A stretch of 64,000 nucleotides of DNA from Hyperoodon ampullatus. Its lineage: Eukaryota > Chordata > Mammalia > Artiodactyla > Ziphiidae. The notes under the pieces are model-generated. The model saw nothing but the letters and a program-made list of their open reading frames with translations, did no database searches and had not been told where the DNA came from. This document shows positions 1 to 10,020 of the stretch, one piece after another (position 1 is the stretch's first letter; each line of letters starts with the position of its first letter). The position numbers and the translations under genes are program-made. The stretch spans positions 92,712,942 to 92,776,941 of the forward strand of contig OX457056.1 of the NCBI GenBank assembly GCA_949752795.1. The letters are read 5' to 3'.

Positions 1-104
1 AAAATCCCAACACGGAAGAAGACAGCCTCTCTCCACTTGTGGAGGAACTGATCTCATTGGTCAAGAGTGTACTGATTATAGTACTACTAGTGACAGGAGC
101 AGCA
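1..104. other. Unassigned sequence at the window edge
   Basis: No gene or repeat was recognised. It contains a short imperfect agc-rich run just before the MIR. Confidence 0.4.
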
Positions 105-305
105 GAAGCAGCAGCTAATGTTTATTGATACCTTATCAATATGCCAGTCATCACGCTATTCACTTTACATGAATTAACTAATTCAGTTAATTAGTAATTT
201 ATCATTTCCATAAGGCAACTGAGGCACAGATGGGCTAATTTAGCTGCCGAAGCTATCATGGTTACATGGCAGAGCCTTAGTGCTTAGCAAACACTCTGAC
301 TCTTC
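105..305 (-). mobile_element. MIR SINE relic
   Basis: Read on the plus strand it shows the reverse-complement MIR order: 'cagctaatgtttattga', then a degraded middle, then 'aactgaggcacaga' and the weak end of the core. It is strongly diverged, as expected for a mammal-wide element of this age. No TSD is visible. Confidence 0.7.
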
Positions 306-1577
306 GTGGCTAATTGTATAGTTACAGCTGAAAGGTTTAAACTAAGGAATATTAAAGATAGTCATTTATAAAAGTTATCTAACAAGAAATCACCTACAAA
401 TGACAATCTCCAAAACTTTTAAATATCACTGTAGTTCTCATTAGTCAAGAAACAAGTATTACTGAGAGTATGTGTCTGTGTGTGTACACAGAAAATTATA
501 AAACATATAAACAAATACAAAAAATAACATCATATAAGAATCTTGGCTTTCAAGGCATTTACACTATTTTGAAGAGAGCAGACCTATACGATGAAATGGC
601 CAAAGAATAAGACAAGATACAACTAAAAAAAGAGCAAAGTAGTTCTGAGACCTCACCTCTTGCAGGGAAGAATCTGAGTCATATTTCAGATCTCCCTTTC
701 ACCTCGAAGCAAAACCACAGCTTTCATGTTTGGATGTCACGGCACTAAAAGATGGTTCAATAGCCCAGACTAACCTGTGTTAGCAACTAGAGTAATCTCC
801 AGGAAAGAATATTTACTTTGGGATTAAGATGATCAAAACTGATTCCTTTTCAAGAAGCTTAGCAACCCAAAGCTGAAAACACAGCTGGGGAAACACTTGA
901 ATGTGGGTCCATAAAAACTCCAGTGAAAAATCCATCCTTCTGCCTCATGACGTGGATACTACACAACATACATGAGCCTATGGGGAAGCAGTTAATATTT
1001 TTATACAACCTTGTCGGTGAAGAGAAGAGAAAAATGTAGAGAGACATGCCCACCCACATCTTTGATGTGTGTAATGTAAATATCTTTCTTGTTTTATTGA
1101 AGTAAAGGCTAAAGGATTCCGTTAAGTCCACCTAGTAAATTGTAACATGGGGAGATTATAACCAAACTTGTAAAAATCTGATTTATCTTCTCAAAATTTA
1201 GTGCCAGTAGAATTATTTTTGTTGGGTGAAAAATAACTGTTCTATTTTTTGACCAGCAGTTAATAGAATTGGAGCCAATTTTCTCTATATAGGATTATTT
1301 TGACCTTTCTGTCCCTGGAAGGATAGGCCTCTATATATTAACAATGATTATCTCTGGTAGTATGATTAGGAATTGTTGGTTATTTACTTCTCTTTGCTTT
1401 TCATTATTTTTGAAATTTCTCAAAATAGCATATATTGCTTTTATAACAAAAAGATATTGATTTTTTAAAAGCAATCAACCTACCTAATTTCCTTACTGAT
1501 AGACATTTCTACAGTATTCAAATAATTTGCCCTTAACTACTTTGCCTACCAAATAAATCCTTGTCTTCATTTTATTT
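306..1577. other. Unique non-coding sequence
   Basis: AT-rich DNA. Its longest open frames are below 95 codons and resemble no protein I know. No splice-flanked exon, CpG-rich promoter or recognisable repeat was found. Parts may be very old repeat too diverged to recognise by eye. Confidence 0.5.
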
Positions 1578-1591
1578 AAAAACAATTTTCC

Positions 1592-2034
1592 AAGGAGGAT
1601 GGACCTAGAATCTGTCATACAGAGTGAAGTAAGTCAAAAAAAACAAATACCATATGCTAACGTATATATGTGGAATTTAAAAATACAGTACTGATGAACC
1701 CCGTGGCAGGGCAGGAATAAAGATGCAGACGTCGAGAAGGGTCTTGAGGACACGGGAAGGGGGAAGGGTAAGCTGGGACGAAGTGAGAGAGTGGCATGGA
1801 CATATATACACTACCAAATGTAAAATAGATAGCTAGTGGGAAGCTGCTGCATAGCACAGGGAGATCAGCTCGGTGCTTTGTGACCACCTAGAAGGGTGGG
1901 ATAGGGAGGGTGGGAGGGAGACGCAAGAGGGAGGGGATATGGGGATATATGTACGCGTATAGCTGATTCACTTTGTTGTACAGTAGAAACTAACACAACA
2001 TTGTAAAGCATTTATACTCCAATAAAAATGTGGA
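1592..2034 (+). mobile_element. L1 3' end, 5'-truncated
   Basis: Begins in the last part of ORF2 ('ggatggacctagaatc', then 'agtgaagtaagtca') and runs through the cetartiodactyl L1 3' UTR ('gggaagggtaagctggga', 'tagctagtgggaagc', 'cagggagatcagctc') to 'ccaataaaaatg'. It is flanked by 'aaaaacaattttcc' at 1578-1591 and 'aaaaacaaattttcc' at its 3' side, a TSD with one added base. It is a normal 5'-truncated retrotransposition product and codes for nothing. Confidence 0.92.
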
Positions 2035-2044
2035 AAAAACAAAT

Positions 2045-2535
2045 TTTCCCTTCCAGAAGAATTCTTATGATCAATTTTCACTGATACCCAGAAATTTACG
2101 CCAAGGCTAAAAAAACTTTGATACAGGACTTGAGCCTTGGAAAAAGAATTACTGTGAGGAGGAAAGAAATTATGCCTTAAAATTTTTTTTTCAGATGACT
2201 TGCTGTGTAGTTCATTAGCAAGAGACACAAGAAGTACTTTCTAAAATAATGGTCCAGAGCCTTGCTCTTTGAGATAACAAGGCTCTGTTTTTGCAGGTGG
2301 CCTTCTACTCAAAGAACAAAAACTGGAAGCATCCATTGAATTGCCCTGTTTACATGTGTTGAGTCATGCTAATGGAAGAGAGCTAATCAAGCGCTGGGTA
2401 CAAAGCCCTTTATGTAAAGGAAAAGGACCAGCTTCAGTTTCACTAACCCCAGATGCAAACACTTTCATGTGTCTCTACAAAGACTCGAACCTACCGAGGA
2501 GGACCCTGGAGGCAGATCAGGCCAATAGAAGGATC
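2045..2535. other. Unique non-coding sequence
   Basis: No repeat or exon recognised. A 66-codon frame at 2341-2541 has no recognisable motif. Confidence 0.45.
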
Positions 2536-2833
2536 ATGTGAGCCAGAAATGTGAGCCACATACAGAATTTTAGATTTTCTAGTGGCCACATTTTAAGTAA
2601 AAATAAACAGATAAGTAAATATTACCACTATATTTTATTTAACTAAATATATCCAAAATAGTATCACTTCAGTATTAGAAAGGTATTTCGATAATGTACA
2701 TTCTTTTTTTAAAAACAGCCTTTGAATTGCAGTGTATATTTTACACTTACAGCACAGCTCACTTTGGACTAGCCACATTTCAAGGGTTCAAGAGCCACAC
2801 GTGGCTAGTGGCTGCCTTACTGGACAGTGCAAC
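2536..2833. mobile_element. hAT-Charlie MITE, MER33-like
   Basis: The two ends are the diagnostic feature: 'gtgagccacata' with 'ttctagtggccaca' on the left, and 'gccacacgtggctagtgg' then 'ttactggacagtgca' on the right. The core contains 'tatattttatttaac' and 'ttacacttacagcac'. This is a non-autonomous DNA transposon, so it has no ORF. I recall the family name from memory, and it could be a neighbouring Charlie family. Confidence 0.75.
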
Positions 2834-2879
2834 TCTAAGATGAAAATGTTATTCTCACCAAGTAGGATTACAGGGTCTG

Positions 2880-3850
2880 AAGTAATTTTTTTACATTGAG
2901 ACATAATTCACACACTGAAATTCATCCTTTTAAGGGTACAATTCAGTGGTCTTTAGTATCATCACAAGACTGTTTATCACCACTCTCTGTCACCACAATC
3001 TAATTCCAGAATATTTTCATCATCCCCAAAGGAAATTCCATACCATTACCAGTCACTCCTAATTCTCTTCTTTCCCTAGCCCCAGCAGCTACTAACCTAC
3101 ATTCTGTCTCTATGGATTTGCCCCTTTTGGGCATTTTATATAAATGGACTCATTTATATGTGGCCTTCTGTATCAGACTTCTTTTAGTTAGCATAATGTT
3201 TTCAAGTTTTATCCATGTCGTAGCATGTATCAGTACGTCACTTCGGTTTTTTTTTTTTCTTTTTTTCAGTACGCAGGCCTCTCACTGTTGTGGCCTCTCC
3301 CGTTGCAGAGCACAGGCTCCGGATACGCAGGCCCAGTGGCCATGGCTCACGGGCCCAGCCGCTCCGCGGCATGTGGGATCTTCCCAGACCGGGACACAAA
3401 CCCGTGTCCCCTGCATTGGCAGGTGGACTCTCAACCACTGCGCCACCAAGGAAGCCCACGTCACTTCTTTTTAAGGTTGAATGCTATTCCCTCGTATGGG
3501 TATATACATTTTAACTATTCATCCGTTGATGGGACTTTGGGTTCTTTCCACATTTTGGCTACTATGAACAATGCTGTTATGAACGTTCATGTAAAAGTTT
3601 TTGTGAGAACATATGTTTTCAGTCCTACTGAGTATATACCTAGGAATGGAATTGCTGGGTCAAATGGTAACACTGTGTTAAACTTTTTAAGGAAAAACTT
3701 ATTAAACTGTTAAACTGTTTTCCAAAGTGCACCACTTTATGTCCCCACCAGCAGCGTATGAAGGTTCCAATTTCACCACTGTTTGTTATTGTCTGTCTTT
3801 TTTTATTATAGCCACTTTTTAACAAATGTGGAGTCAGCTAGTGTTTCACA
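2880..3850 (-). mobile_element. Old L1 fragment (ORF2 3' part), split by a SINE
   Basis: The reverse complement of the L1 ORF2 C-terminal region. Plus-strand marks are 'acataattcacacac', 'ttaagggtacaattcagtgg', 'ggaatggaattgctgggtca' and 'ccccaccagcagcgtatgaa'. The latter two encode the HFTP-like and related C-terminal segments on the minus strand. It is diverged and full of stops. The SINE at 3245-3457 interrupts it. Confidence 0.88.
3245..3457 (-). mobile_element. CHR-type SINE (short form), full length
   Basis: This is the tRNA-Glu-derived SINE of cetaceans, hippos and ruminants. On the minus strand it runs from 'gggcttcc' (here with one change) through tRNA-like A and B boxes, the 'gatcccacatgccgcgg' body and 'gtgagaggcc' to an A-rich tail. 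The tail appears on the plus strand as interrupted T-runs at 3247-3267. Perfect 10-nt TSDs 'acgtcacttc' lie at 3235-3244 and 3458-3467, inside the L1. The open frames across it are SINE sequence, not genes. Confidence 0.95.
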
Positions 3851-4039
3851 GATTAAAAAATATTAAAACTGTGCTTACAAAAATGCAACAGGGGCTATGA
3901 TATTCCTACAGGTTTCAGAAATGAATGATTAGGCTCACATTTGCCAAGTTTACCTGTAAAGAAACTCATTGCAGCTTTGTTACAAAGCTGTTTTATTCTC
4001 TCTGTGCCATCAGCCATTGAGGTGAGTTCTTTTAGCAAC

Positions 4040-4228
4040 AACAATTAATACTTATCAGCAATTCCCCAGTGTTTTATATATATTAGCTCATTGAATCCTC
4101 ACAGTGGCCCTAGGGGGTAGGTGTTATAATTACCACCTTCATTTTATGGTGAGCATTCTGAGGCCTGGTGAGGTTAACTAATTCCCCAAGATTCCACAGC
4201 TTAGGGTCCATGCTTTTAAGCCATTAAC
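4040..4228 (-). mobile_element. MIR SINE relic
   Basis: Shows 'attagctcattgaatcctcac', 'gaggcctggtgaggttaact' and 'attccccaagattccacagc' in reverse-complement MIR order. It is moderately diverged, and most of the core is present. Confidence 0.8.
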
Positions 4229-4261
4229 TTACTTTATCTCATTTGTTAACACTGCTTGGTA

Positions 4262-4432
4262 GGAAGTAATCACAGCTGCATCTGCATCACCTGTGAACAT
4301 GTTAAAGCACAAACTCTAGGGCTCCAGCCCAGAATTACTGCATCACAAACTCTGAGAGTGGGATCCAGCAATTTCTGTCTTAACAAGCTTTCCGTCATTT
4401 TTATGTATGTGAACATTTGAAAACCACTGATC
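4262..4432. mobile_element. hAT-Charlie MITE, MER5A-like
   Basis: Contains 'gcatctgcatcacctg', 'gctccagcccagaattactg', 'atcacaaactctgagagtgg', 'ttctgtcttaacaagc' and the terminal 'gaaaaccactga'. Only one terminal repeat survives well. It is a non-coding DNA transposon. Confidence 0.8.
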
Positions 4433-4875
4433 TAGAGCAAGAACATCATAGGATCACAGTTTATGGACAAACCCCTATGAGTCAGATACAGTGGCAGGTG
4501 TTAGATGCATTCAGTCTTGAGGCTTCAACACTGAAAAGGACATTACTGTCCTTCTAGTGCTTAGAGTCAAGTGAATTTGATAGATGGTTGGCTCAGCCTT
4601 ACCTTGTACTGTGATTGGCTCTAAATTAAGGTGTGCACGTGACGCTCCGCCCAGGGAAGGGTGAGAAAACTTCCCGGAGGAAATGCCTTATTGAGTTTCC
4701 AATAAACTTAGAAAGCCGACATCAGTTTCAGGTTATTCAAGTCTATTTGTTACTCCTGTGACTTTCCGGAGAGAATCCGAATTCTAGAGCATGACCTTCA
4801 AAATACTTTACTAACGGGCTCCTACTTCTTTCCCTACTTCATCTGCTCCGTAGCTCCTTGCTACTCAAAGCGGGG
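4433..4875. other. Unique non-coding sequence
   Basis: No exon or repeat recognised. A short G-run (8 G) lies at about 4872. Confidence 0.45.
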
Positions 4876-5025
4876 GGGGCGGCACAGCGCGCTAACATCA
4901 CCTGGGAACTCGTTAGCAATGCAGAATTTCAGAGCTTACTCCTGACTTACAGAATCTGAACCTTCATTTGAACAAGAACCCCAGGTGATCTGCATGCATA
5001 CTGAAGTTTCAGAAGTACAGCTCTA
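4876..5025. mobile_element. Second MER5A-like fragment
   Basis: Carries 'taacatcacctgggaactcg', 'ttagcaatgcagaatttcag', 'acagaatctgaac' and 'ccccaggtgatctgcatgca' in MER5A order. The ends are lost. It lies about 450 bp from the first copy in the same orientation. The two differ in detail, so they look like separate old insertions. Confidence 0.75.
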
Positions 5026-5104
5026 GCTACGGGAAGAACCGGGAAGGACCGAGCCATTCTCCAGAACTGCCCAACTATAACCTCTGTGCAGCACCGTCTG
5101 TCCA

Positions 5105-5345
5105 GAATGTCCTTCCCTCCTTTGGCTTCTCTGACCCCCAGAGAAGTTGGACATCCTTTCATGACAGCACCCGGACTGCAGGTTGTTTATTTACTTGTCT
5201 TCAGTACTAGACTGAGAGCATCTCAAGGTCAGGGAGATCATTTTATTTTCCTCTGTAATTTGCAGGGATTCGGGACTTACTTGCCGCGTTGCACATAATG
5301 GGTGCTCAGTCAATGTTCCTTTGATGAAACAACGTGTGGATGAAT
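5105..5345 (+). mobile_element. L2 LINE 3' end relic
   Basis: Shows the L2 tail order: 'ttatttacttgtcttcagta', 'actgagagcatctcaaggtc', a degraded 'tgtaatttgcag', then 'gggtgctcagtcaatg' and 'tgaatgag'. It is non-coding. Confidence 0.6.
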
Positions 5346-5569
5346 GAGATGTGACAAGTACTCAATGTAGACACCACATCTTGGGTGAATTTTACCTCAG
5401 GACTTATACTTCCCTCTGTCACAGTCACATAATTCTGGTTTGTTTTCTGGTTCATAAGCATCAGAGAGAACCAGACAGAAACTTAGGGCAACAGGGGACT
5501 GGGAAGTGGCCAGGAGTTAAAAGAGAAAATCTAGTTTGTCCTTTTGAAAAGATTGCTTTATGATTTCTC

Positions 5570-5570
<1 letters not shown>

Positions 5571-5612
<42 letters not shown>
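5571..5612. repeat. (AT)n microsatellite within the SINE tail
   Basis: Uninterrupted alternating AT followed by TTTA units. It probably arose from the A-rich SINE tail, because it begins at the TSD and merges into the tail. Confidence 0.9.
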
Positions 5613-5614
<2 letters not shown>

Positions 5615-5816
5615 TTATTTATTTTTTTGTGGTACGGCCTCTCACTGCTGTGGCCTCTCCGCTGCGGAGCACAGGCTCCAGACGCACAGGCTCAGCGGCC
5701 ATGGCTCACGGGCCCAGGCGCTCCGTGGCATGTGGGATCTTCCCAGACCGGGGCACGAACCCGTCTCCCCTGCATCGGCAGGTGAACTCTCAACCACTGC
5801 GCCACCAGGGAAGCCC
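5577..5816 (-). mobile_element. CHR-type SINE with an (AT)n tail
   Basis: The minus-strand SINE body ends in TTTA repeats that have grown into about 36 bp of alternating AT beside the insertion site. The 16-nt TSD 'tgatttctcattatat' at 5561-5576 and 5817-5832 is perfect. The junction 'gtggtacggcctctc' lacks a few bases of the usual 'tacgcgggcctctc'. Confidence 0.95.
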
Positions 5817-5894
5817 TGATTTCTCATTATATTTTGATTTACCAGATCCCACATCAAAAGACAGAGACCGGGACCTGACAGGAAGGAGCACAGG

Positions 5895-6035
5895 GTTGAG
5901 AGCTGGATTCTGAATACAGTGATGATCCGGGGTGAATCACTTTGGCCCTTTCATTTCACCTCCTTGGGCTCTGTCTCCTCATTAATAGGTGAGGGAGTTG
6001 GACTAAGCAGTCCCTTAAGTTTCCCCCCACCCCAT
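5895..6035 (+). mobile_element. MIR-family relic (possibly MIR3)
   Basis: The order 'gagctggattctga', 'gtgaatcactttggcc', 'cctccttgggctctgtctcc' resembles the MIR 'gtgaccttgggcaag...cctcagtttcc' core, but it is very diverged. Confidence 0.5.
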
Positions 6036-7554
6036 CATAGATCGCTTTAAACACTAAAGTTCTAATATTTGTTAGATATTAATGTAATCTAATGTAGGCA
6101 ACTTTGGGAAATTAAGGTTTTATTTGAACAGGCCTCTGGAGGATAATCAGTTTTCAAAATCTCTTTCATAGGCAAGTAACACTAAGCTATCTGCTTCCCT
6201 TATTTCCGTAGACATTTTAAAAAACATGGTATATTATATTTTAAGGTTTTCATGAGAAGGAAACTATTGAATGGAACCTGCTTCAGAAAGATGTAGGTGT
6301 GTCATAAGCCAGGAAGTGTGGATTTTGGTCAAGAAAGTTGGCATTTGCAATAAACCCAACTTTGTTCTGAGTGATTAAGTACTTTAGAATCCCCATTGAT
6401 GCCTCAAAGAGTGCATCGATTAGAAAATACTGACAAATTCCACAACACTAGCCTTGCATGTTAAGGCCCCGGTGTCGCGGGAGGGAACAGTGAAGCCCTG
6501 TTGGCACACACTGGGCGGCTCTCACACACGGAGACCGTCAACCTGGCCGGCCTGGGGAGACTAGGGCTCCCCTTGTTTCTCTATCACTCCCCCACCCAAG
6601 GGCTGGCAAAGGACCATTATCTCTCATTCTGACATCGGAAGAGAGAATCTGAATGCCAGGAAGGAAGTTTTCCAAATCGGTATGAAAACAAAATCCTCTT
6701 ATTACAACAGGATACAGTAAAGAAAACAAAGAACGATGCTCATGAGAGGAAAAAGGTTTAAAAGTATAAACAAAACATTTCTGAGAAAACAAAAAATTTC
6801 TGAGAAAACCAAATACCCCTAATGCAGCACAGTTACTTGTATTTGCTGGGGAAAAACAGCATCTCTGGAGAGATGAGAGAATGTGTAGGGCTGATGCATA
6901 TGTTGCCAGAAAGATCGCTCACCTTTGTCTATGTCACAGGACTTTAAAATCTAACTTCAGTAACTGGAAGTCAATGGCATTTTCTTTCACAATTCCATTT
7001 CTCTTAAAAGTAAACTATTAATCTTTGGGAGGAAAGTTTTCATGAGTTTTGCCCAGAAATGAATATGGTTGTACAAGAAAGATGGAAAGAGCCTGTCTTT
7101 TCATTAACCAGAGATTAAGGAAAATGGTATGTGGCAGTATTTAGTCATAAAGAGCTTTAATAACTTATCCTAGCTCTGGCTGGAAGAGATTTCAAAATAG
7201 TGAAATCTAGCGCTGATGTTGTCACTCAGGTTCCATCCTCCTAGACTGAGCTTGCAGTACGGCTAGAATACATCCAAGTCTGCCACTGTGAATTGCTTGA
7301 CTAAAATGAGAGCTAACTTCATCTCCTTTACTCCGGGGGATGGAAGGGGAAAGAGGTTTGACTCCATAGAACATGAATGAAAATGAGTCAAGAGCCATTC
7401 TTACACAATCCGTATGTGCCTCTCAGATATTTGTCAAGAGTACTGTGACTAAATGGTAGGAAGAGGGTTAGGATAGAATAAAATATCATTTCAACCACTT
7501 GAATTCTCAACTGAAGTAACATGGATGCGTTTCATTTCCGCTAGAGCTACAGAG
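6036..7554. other. Unique non-coding sequence
   Basis: About 1.5 kb with no recognisable gene or transposon. The largest frame (84 codons, minus, 6538-6792) has no family features. A short direct repeat around an A-run at 6777-6809 is listed separately. The sequence is moderately AT-rich, with a small GC-rich patch near 6470-6560. Confidence 0.5.
6777..6809. repeat. 14-bp direct repeat flanking an A-run
   Basis: 'atttctgagaaaac' occurs at 6777-6790 and again at 6796-6809, separated by five A. It looks like a TSD around a bare poly(A) insertion, or like replication slippage. Confidence 0.8.
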
Positions 7555-7750
7555 AATGTGTAACTATCCAGAGATTTATATGTAGTCCTCCTAGAATCCT
7601 CACACAAACAGCCCGATGAGGTAGGTCTATTATTGATCCCATTTTACAGCAGAGTTTAACAGCTTGCCCACGGCTGCTCGGCTAATGAGTAGCAAAGGCA
7701 GAATGTAAACCCAGGTCTGTTTGCACCTGGAGCTCAAGTTCTACGCTTTG
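7555..7750 (-). mobile_element. MIR SINE relic
   Basis: Reverse-complement MIR with 'tagaatcctcacac', 'gatgaggtaggtctattatt', 'cccattttacagcagag' and 'cagcttgcccacggctgct', then 'aacccaggtctg'. It is among the better preserved MIR copies here. Confidence 0.88.
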
Positions 7751-7879
7751 AACTTCTTTTAGTTTAAATGACAACCTTGCACTGAAAAATCTATTACATT
7801 TATAGGTAGTTACTCCTTAAAGGAATATAGGTTTTTCTGATTTCCAAGTTACTTTTGTAACCTATGCTCTTAACGCTGT

Positions 7880-8270
7880 CCTTTCTTCTTGCCTCTGAGA
7901 AGCAGACTCTCAGTTTCTCCTTTTCTTGAGGATCTTCAGGCTCACCTTCTTACTGGCTGTCTCCTCTCAATACACTCATGCTCCAGTTTCCCTTGTTTTG
8001 AATAAGTCTTTACTTGACTCTTTTGTACCTTCTAATAATTACTCTATTTCTCTCCTTTCCTCAACAAGTGGTCTCTTTTGCCGAGACTTCCTGGCCCTCA
8101 CTGCCCGTCCCCGACTCTGCTGCAGTTGCATCCTCACGGGCACTTGTGATCTCTAACCACCAACCCCGAAGGCCTTTCCTTGTTGTCCTTCACCTTGACC
8201 TTTCTTCAGCATTTTGTCCTGCAGATCATCCACTGCTTGGAGAGCTGCTTGTGCACATTAGACACACAAA
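7880..8270 (+). mobile_element. Probable L2 LINE fragment (ORF part)
   Basis: Similar in order to the L2 reverse-transcriptase coding region: 'actgcccgtccccgactc', 'cacttgtgatctctaacc', 'caccttgacctttcttcagc', 'attttgtcctgcagatcatc'. Frames of 76 and 87 codons cross it but contain no intact domain. It could be another old LINE. Confidence 0.55.
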
Positions 8271-8539
8271 AATTTAATAGATGATTGGTTAAAAATATAC
8301 TCAAAGATTTTCTAGTTCTTAAATACAATGTATATATGATTAAAAACAAGAAAAAAATTTTTACATGTAAACATCCTTCTACATTTTTAAAGAATTCATA
8401 AGAAAATGATTCTAGTTAAGGAAACTGCCCAACATTTCAACAACAGCCCTCTTTTGCAGAGTAAGGAATAAATTCAATAGTATTTAAAAAGATTTATATA
8501 TATTTGATTAATATTTTAAAAATTTTAGGTATATAACAT
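8271..8539. other. AT-rich unassigned sequence
   Basis: No exon or clear repeat. Its right part may already belong to the old L1 that starts near 8540. Confidence 0.4.
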
Positions 8540-8648
8540 ATAAAAATTAACTCCAAATGGATCATTGGCATGGTGACTGCAGTTAACAATACTGTATTAT
8601 ATATCTGAAAGTTGCTAAGAGAGTGGATATTAAAAGTTCTTACCACAA

Positions 8649-8917
8649 CTTTTTTTAATTAAAAACAATTTTTTTATCAGAGTGTGGTTGCTTTGCGATG
8701 TTGTGTTGGTTTCTGCTGTATGGCACGGTGAATCAGCCACATGTATACATATATCCCTTCTTCCTTGGATTTAATGGTAATGTTTTAGTGTATGTCTATT
8801 CGAGCTATTTATAAAAGCAATATATTCATAAACATTTTAAAAATTAGATAATACCGTAATACTGTTTTCTAATCTGCCTCTTTAACATAATACATTTTGT
8901 GACTACTTCTTTAAAAA
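8649..8917 (-). mobile_element. Composite insertion: L1 3' end plus non-L1 DNA
   Basis: The left 115 bp are a reverse-strand L1 3' end ('ggttgctttgcgatg', 'ttggtttctgctgtatgg', 'acatatatcccttcttcc'). The right 145 bp do not match L1 as I know it and end in an A-run. The copies 'aaaagttcttaccacaa' near 8632-8648 and 'aaaagttcttaccacac' near 8918-8934 bracket the whole piece, so it appears to have entered as one unit. Confidence 0.65.
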
Positions 8918-8952
8918 AAAAGTTCTTACCACACTAAGAAAATTTTATAACA

Positions 8953-9265
8953 GACTTCACTGGTGACGCAGTGGTTAAGATTCTGCTGCCAATGCAGGGG
9001 ACACGGGTTCGAGCCCTGGTCCGGGAGGATCCCACATGCCACAGAGCAACTAAGCCCGTGTGCCACAACTACGGAGCTCACGTGCCACAACTCCTGAAGC
9101 CCACACGCCTAGAGCCCACGCTCTGCAACAAGAGAAGCCACCGCAATGAGAAATCCTCACACTGCAACGAAGAGTAGCCCCTGCTTGCCGCCAACTAGAG
9201 AAAACCCATGTGCAGCAACGAAGACCCAATGCAGCCAAAAATAAATAAATAAATTTATAAAAAAG
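8953..9265 (+). mobile_element. CHR-type SINE, long form
   Basis: Long form with the duplicated 'ccacaactac' segments and the 3' module 'caacgaagacccaatgcagc', ending in 'aaataaataaataaattt'. The start 'acttcactggtgacgcagt' has lost the usual 'gggcttccc'. A degenerate TSD (agaaaattttataa versus agaaaaatttctaa) is possible. It is more diverged than the short-form copies. Confidence 0.92.
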
Positions 9266-9670
9266 AAAAATTTCTAACTATATGTAGTGATGGATATTAC
9301 CTAAACTTAATGGTAGAGATTTTGCAATATACACATATATCAAATCATTATGTTGTATACTTAAAACGAATACAATGTTATATGTCAGTTATACTTCAAT
9401 TTTAAAAGAAGGATCATTGACTTAAATGCAAGAGCAAAAGCTAAAACTCTTAGAATAAAACATGAGTCAATCTTCATGAATTGAAGATTGAATTAGGCAA
9501 TGATTTCTTAGATATAACACATAAGAAAAAACAACAAAAGAATAAATTGGTCTTCATCAAAATTAAAAAACGTTTGTGCTCCAAAGGACACCATCAAGAA
9601 GATGAAAAGAGAAGCCATGAAACAAGAGAAAATATTTGCAAAGCATATATCAGATAAGGAATTTATCTTC

Positions 9671-9760
9671 AGAATATACAAAGAACTCTCCAGGTTCGCC
9701 TCAATTTCTGTGCTTGAGCAATAAAGTGGAAATAATTTTAAAAAGAATATATAAGGAACT
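9671..9760 (+). mobile_element. 56-bp insertion with AATAAA, flanked by 17-bp repeats
   Basis: 'agaatatacaaagaact' (9671-9687) recurs as 'agaatatataaggaact' (9744-9760), with two differences. Between them, 9688-9743 is foreign to L1, contains 'gcaataaagtgg' and ends A-rich. This looks like a very short retrotransposed 3' UTR end of some transcript. The source is unknown. Confidence 0.7.
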
Positions 9761-9909
9761 ATTACAACACAACAACAAAAAGACAAGCAAGCCAGTTGAA
9801 AACAGGGCAAATGATTTGAATAGACATTTCTCCATGGAAGATATACAAATGGTCAAAAAGTACATGAAAAGATGTTCAGCGTCACGAATTTTTAGGGAAA
9901 TAAAAATCA

Positions 9910-10020
9910 AAATCATGAGATACCACTTCACACCCAGTAGGATAGCTGAAATAAAAAAGACAGACAAATGTTGGCCTACAATGAGATATCATTTCACACC
10001 CATTAGGATGGTTACTATTT
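9910..10020 (+). repeat. Diverged tandem duplication inside the L1
   Basis: 'gagataccacttcacaccca' (from 9917) and 'gagatatcatttcacaccca' (from 9981), each followed by a related 'taggatrgytr' stretch, lie about 64 bp apart. On translation both give an MRYHFTP..R segment. Normal L1 ORF2 has this segment once. Confidence 0.75.

Larger units (their letters stand above)
8568..9410 (+). mobile_element. L1 3' UTR inserted into the old L1
   Basis: Left part 'catggtgactgcagttaac', 'actgtattatatatctgaaa'; right part 'tgatggatattacct', 'atcaaatcattatgttgtat', 'gtcagttatacttcaat', all in the order of old L1 3' ends. It is itself split by the insertion at 8649-8917 and the SINE at 8953-9265. A TSD 'ggatcattg' lies at 8559-8567 and 9411-9419. 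Confidence 0.8.

Noticed and set aside
3225..3713. A 162-codon plus frame and many similar frames (such as 24614-25114, 35554-35928, 60938-61213) with recurring peptide blocks like [17 protein letters not shown]
   Set aside because: The block is the translation of the CHR SINE body, which is open in several frames on both strands. It recurs at every SINE and stops outside it.
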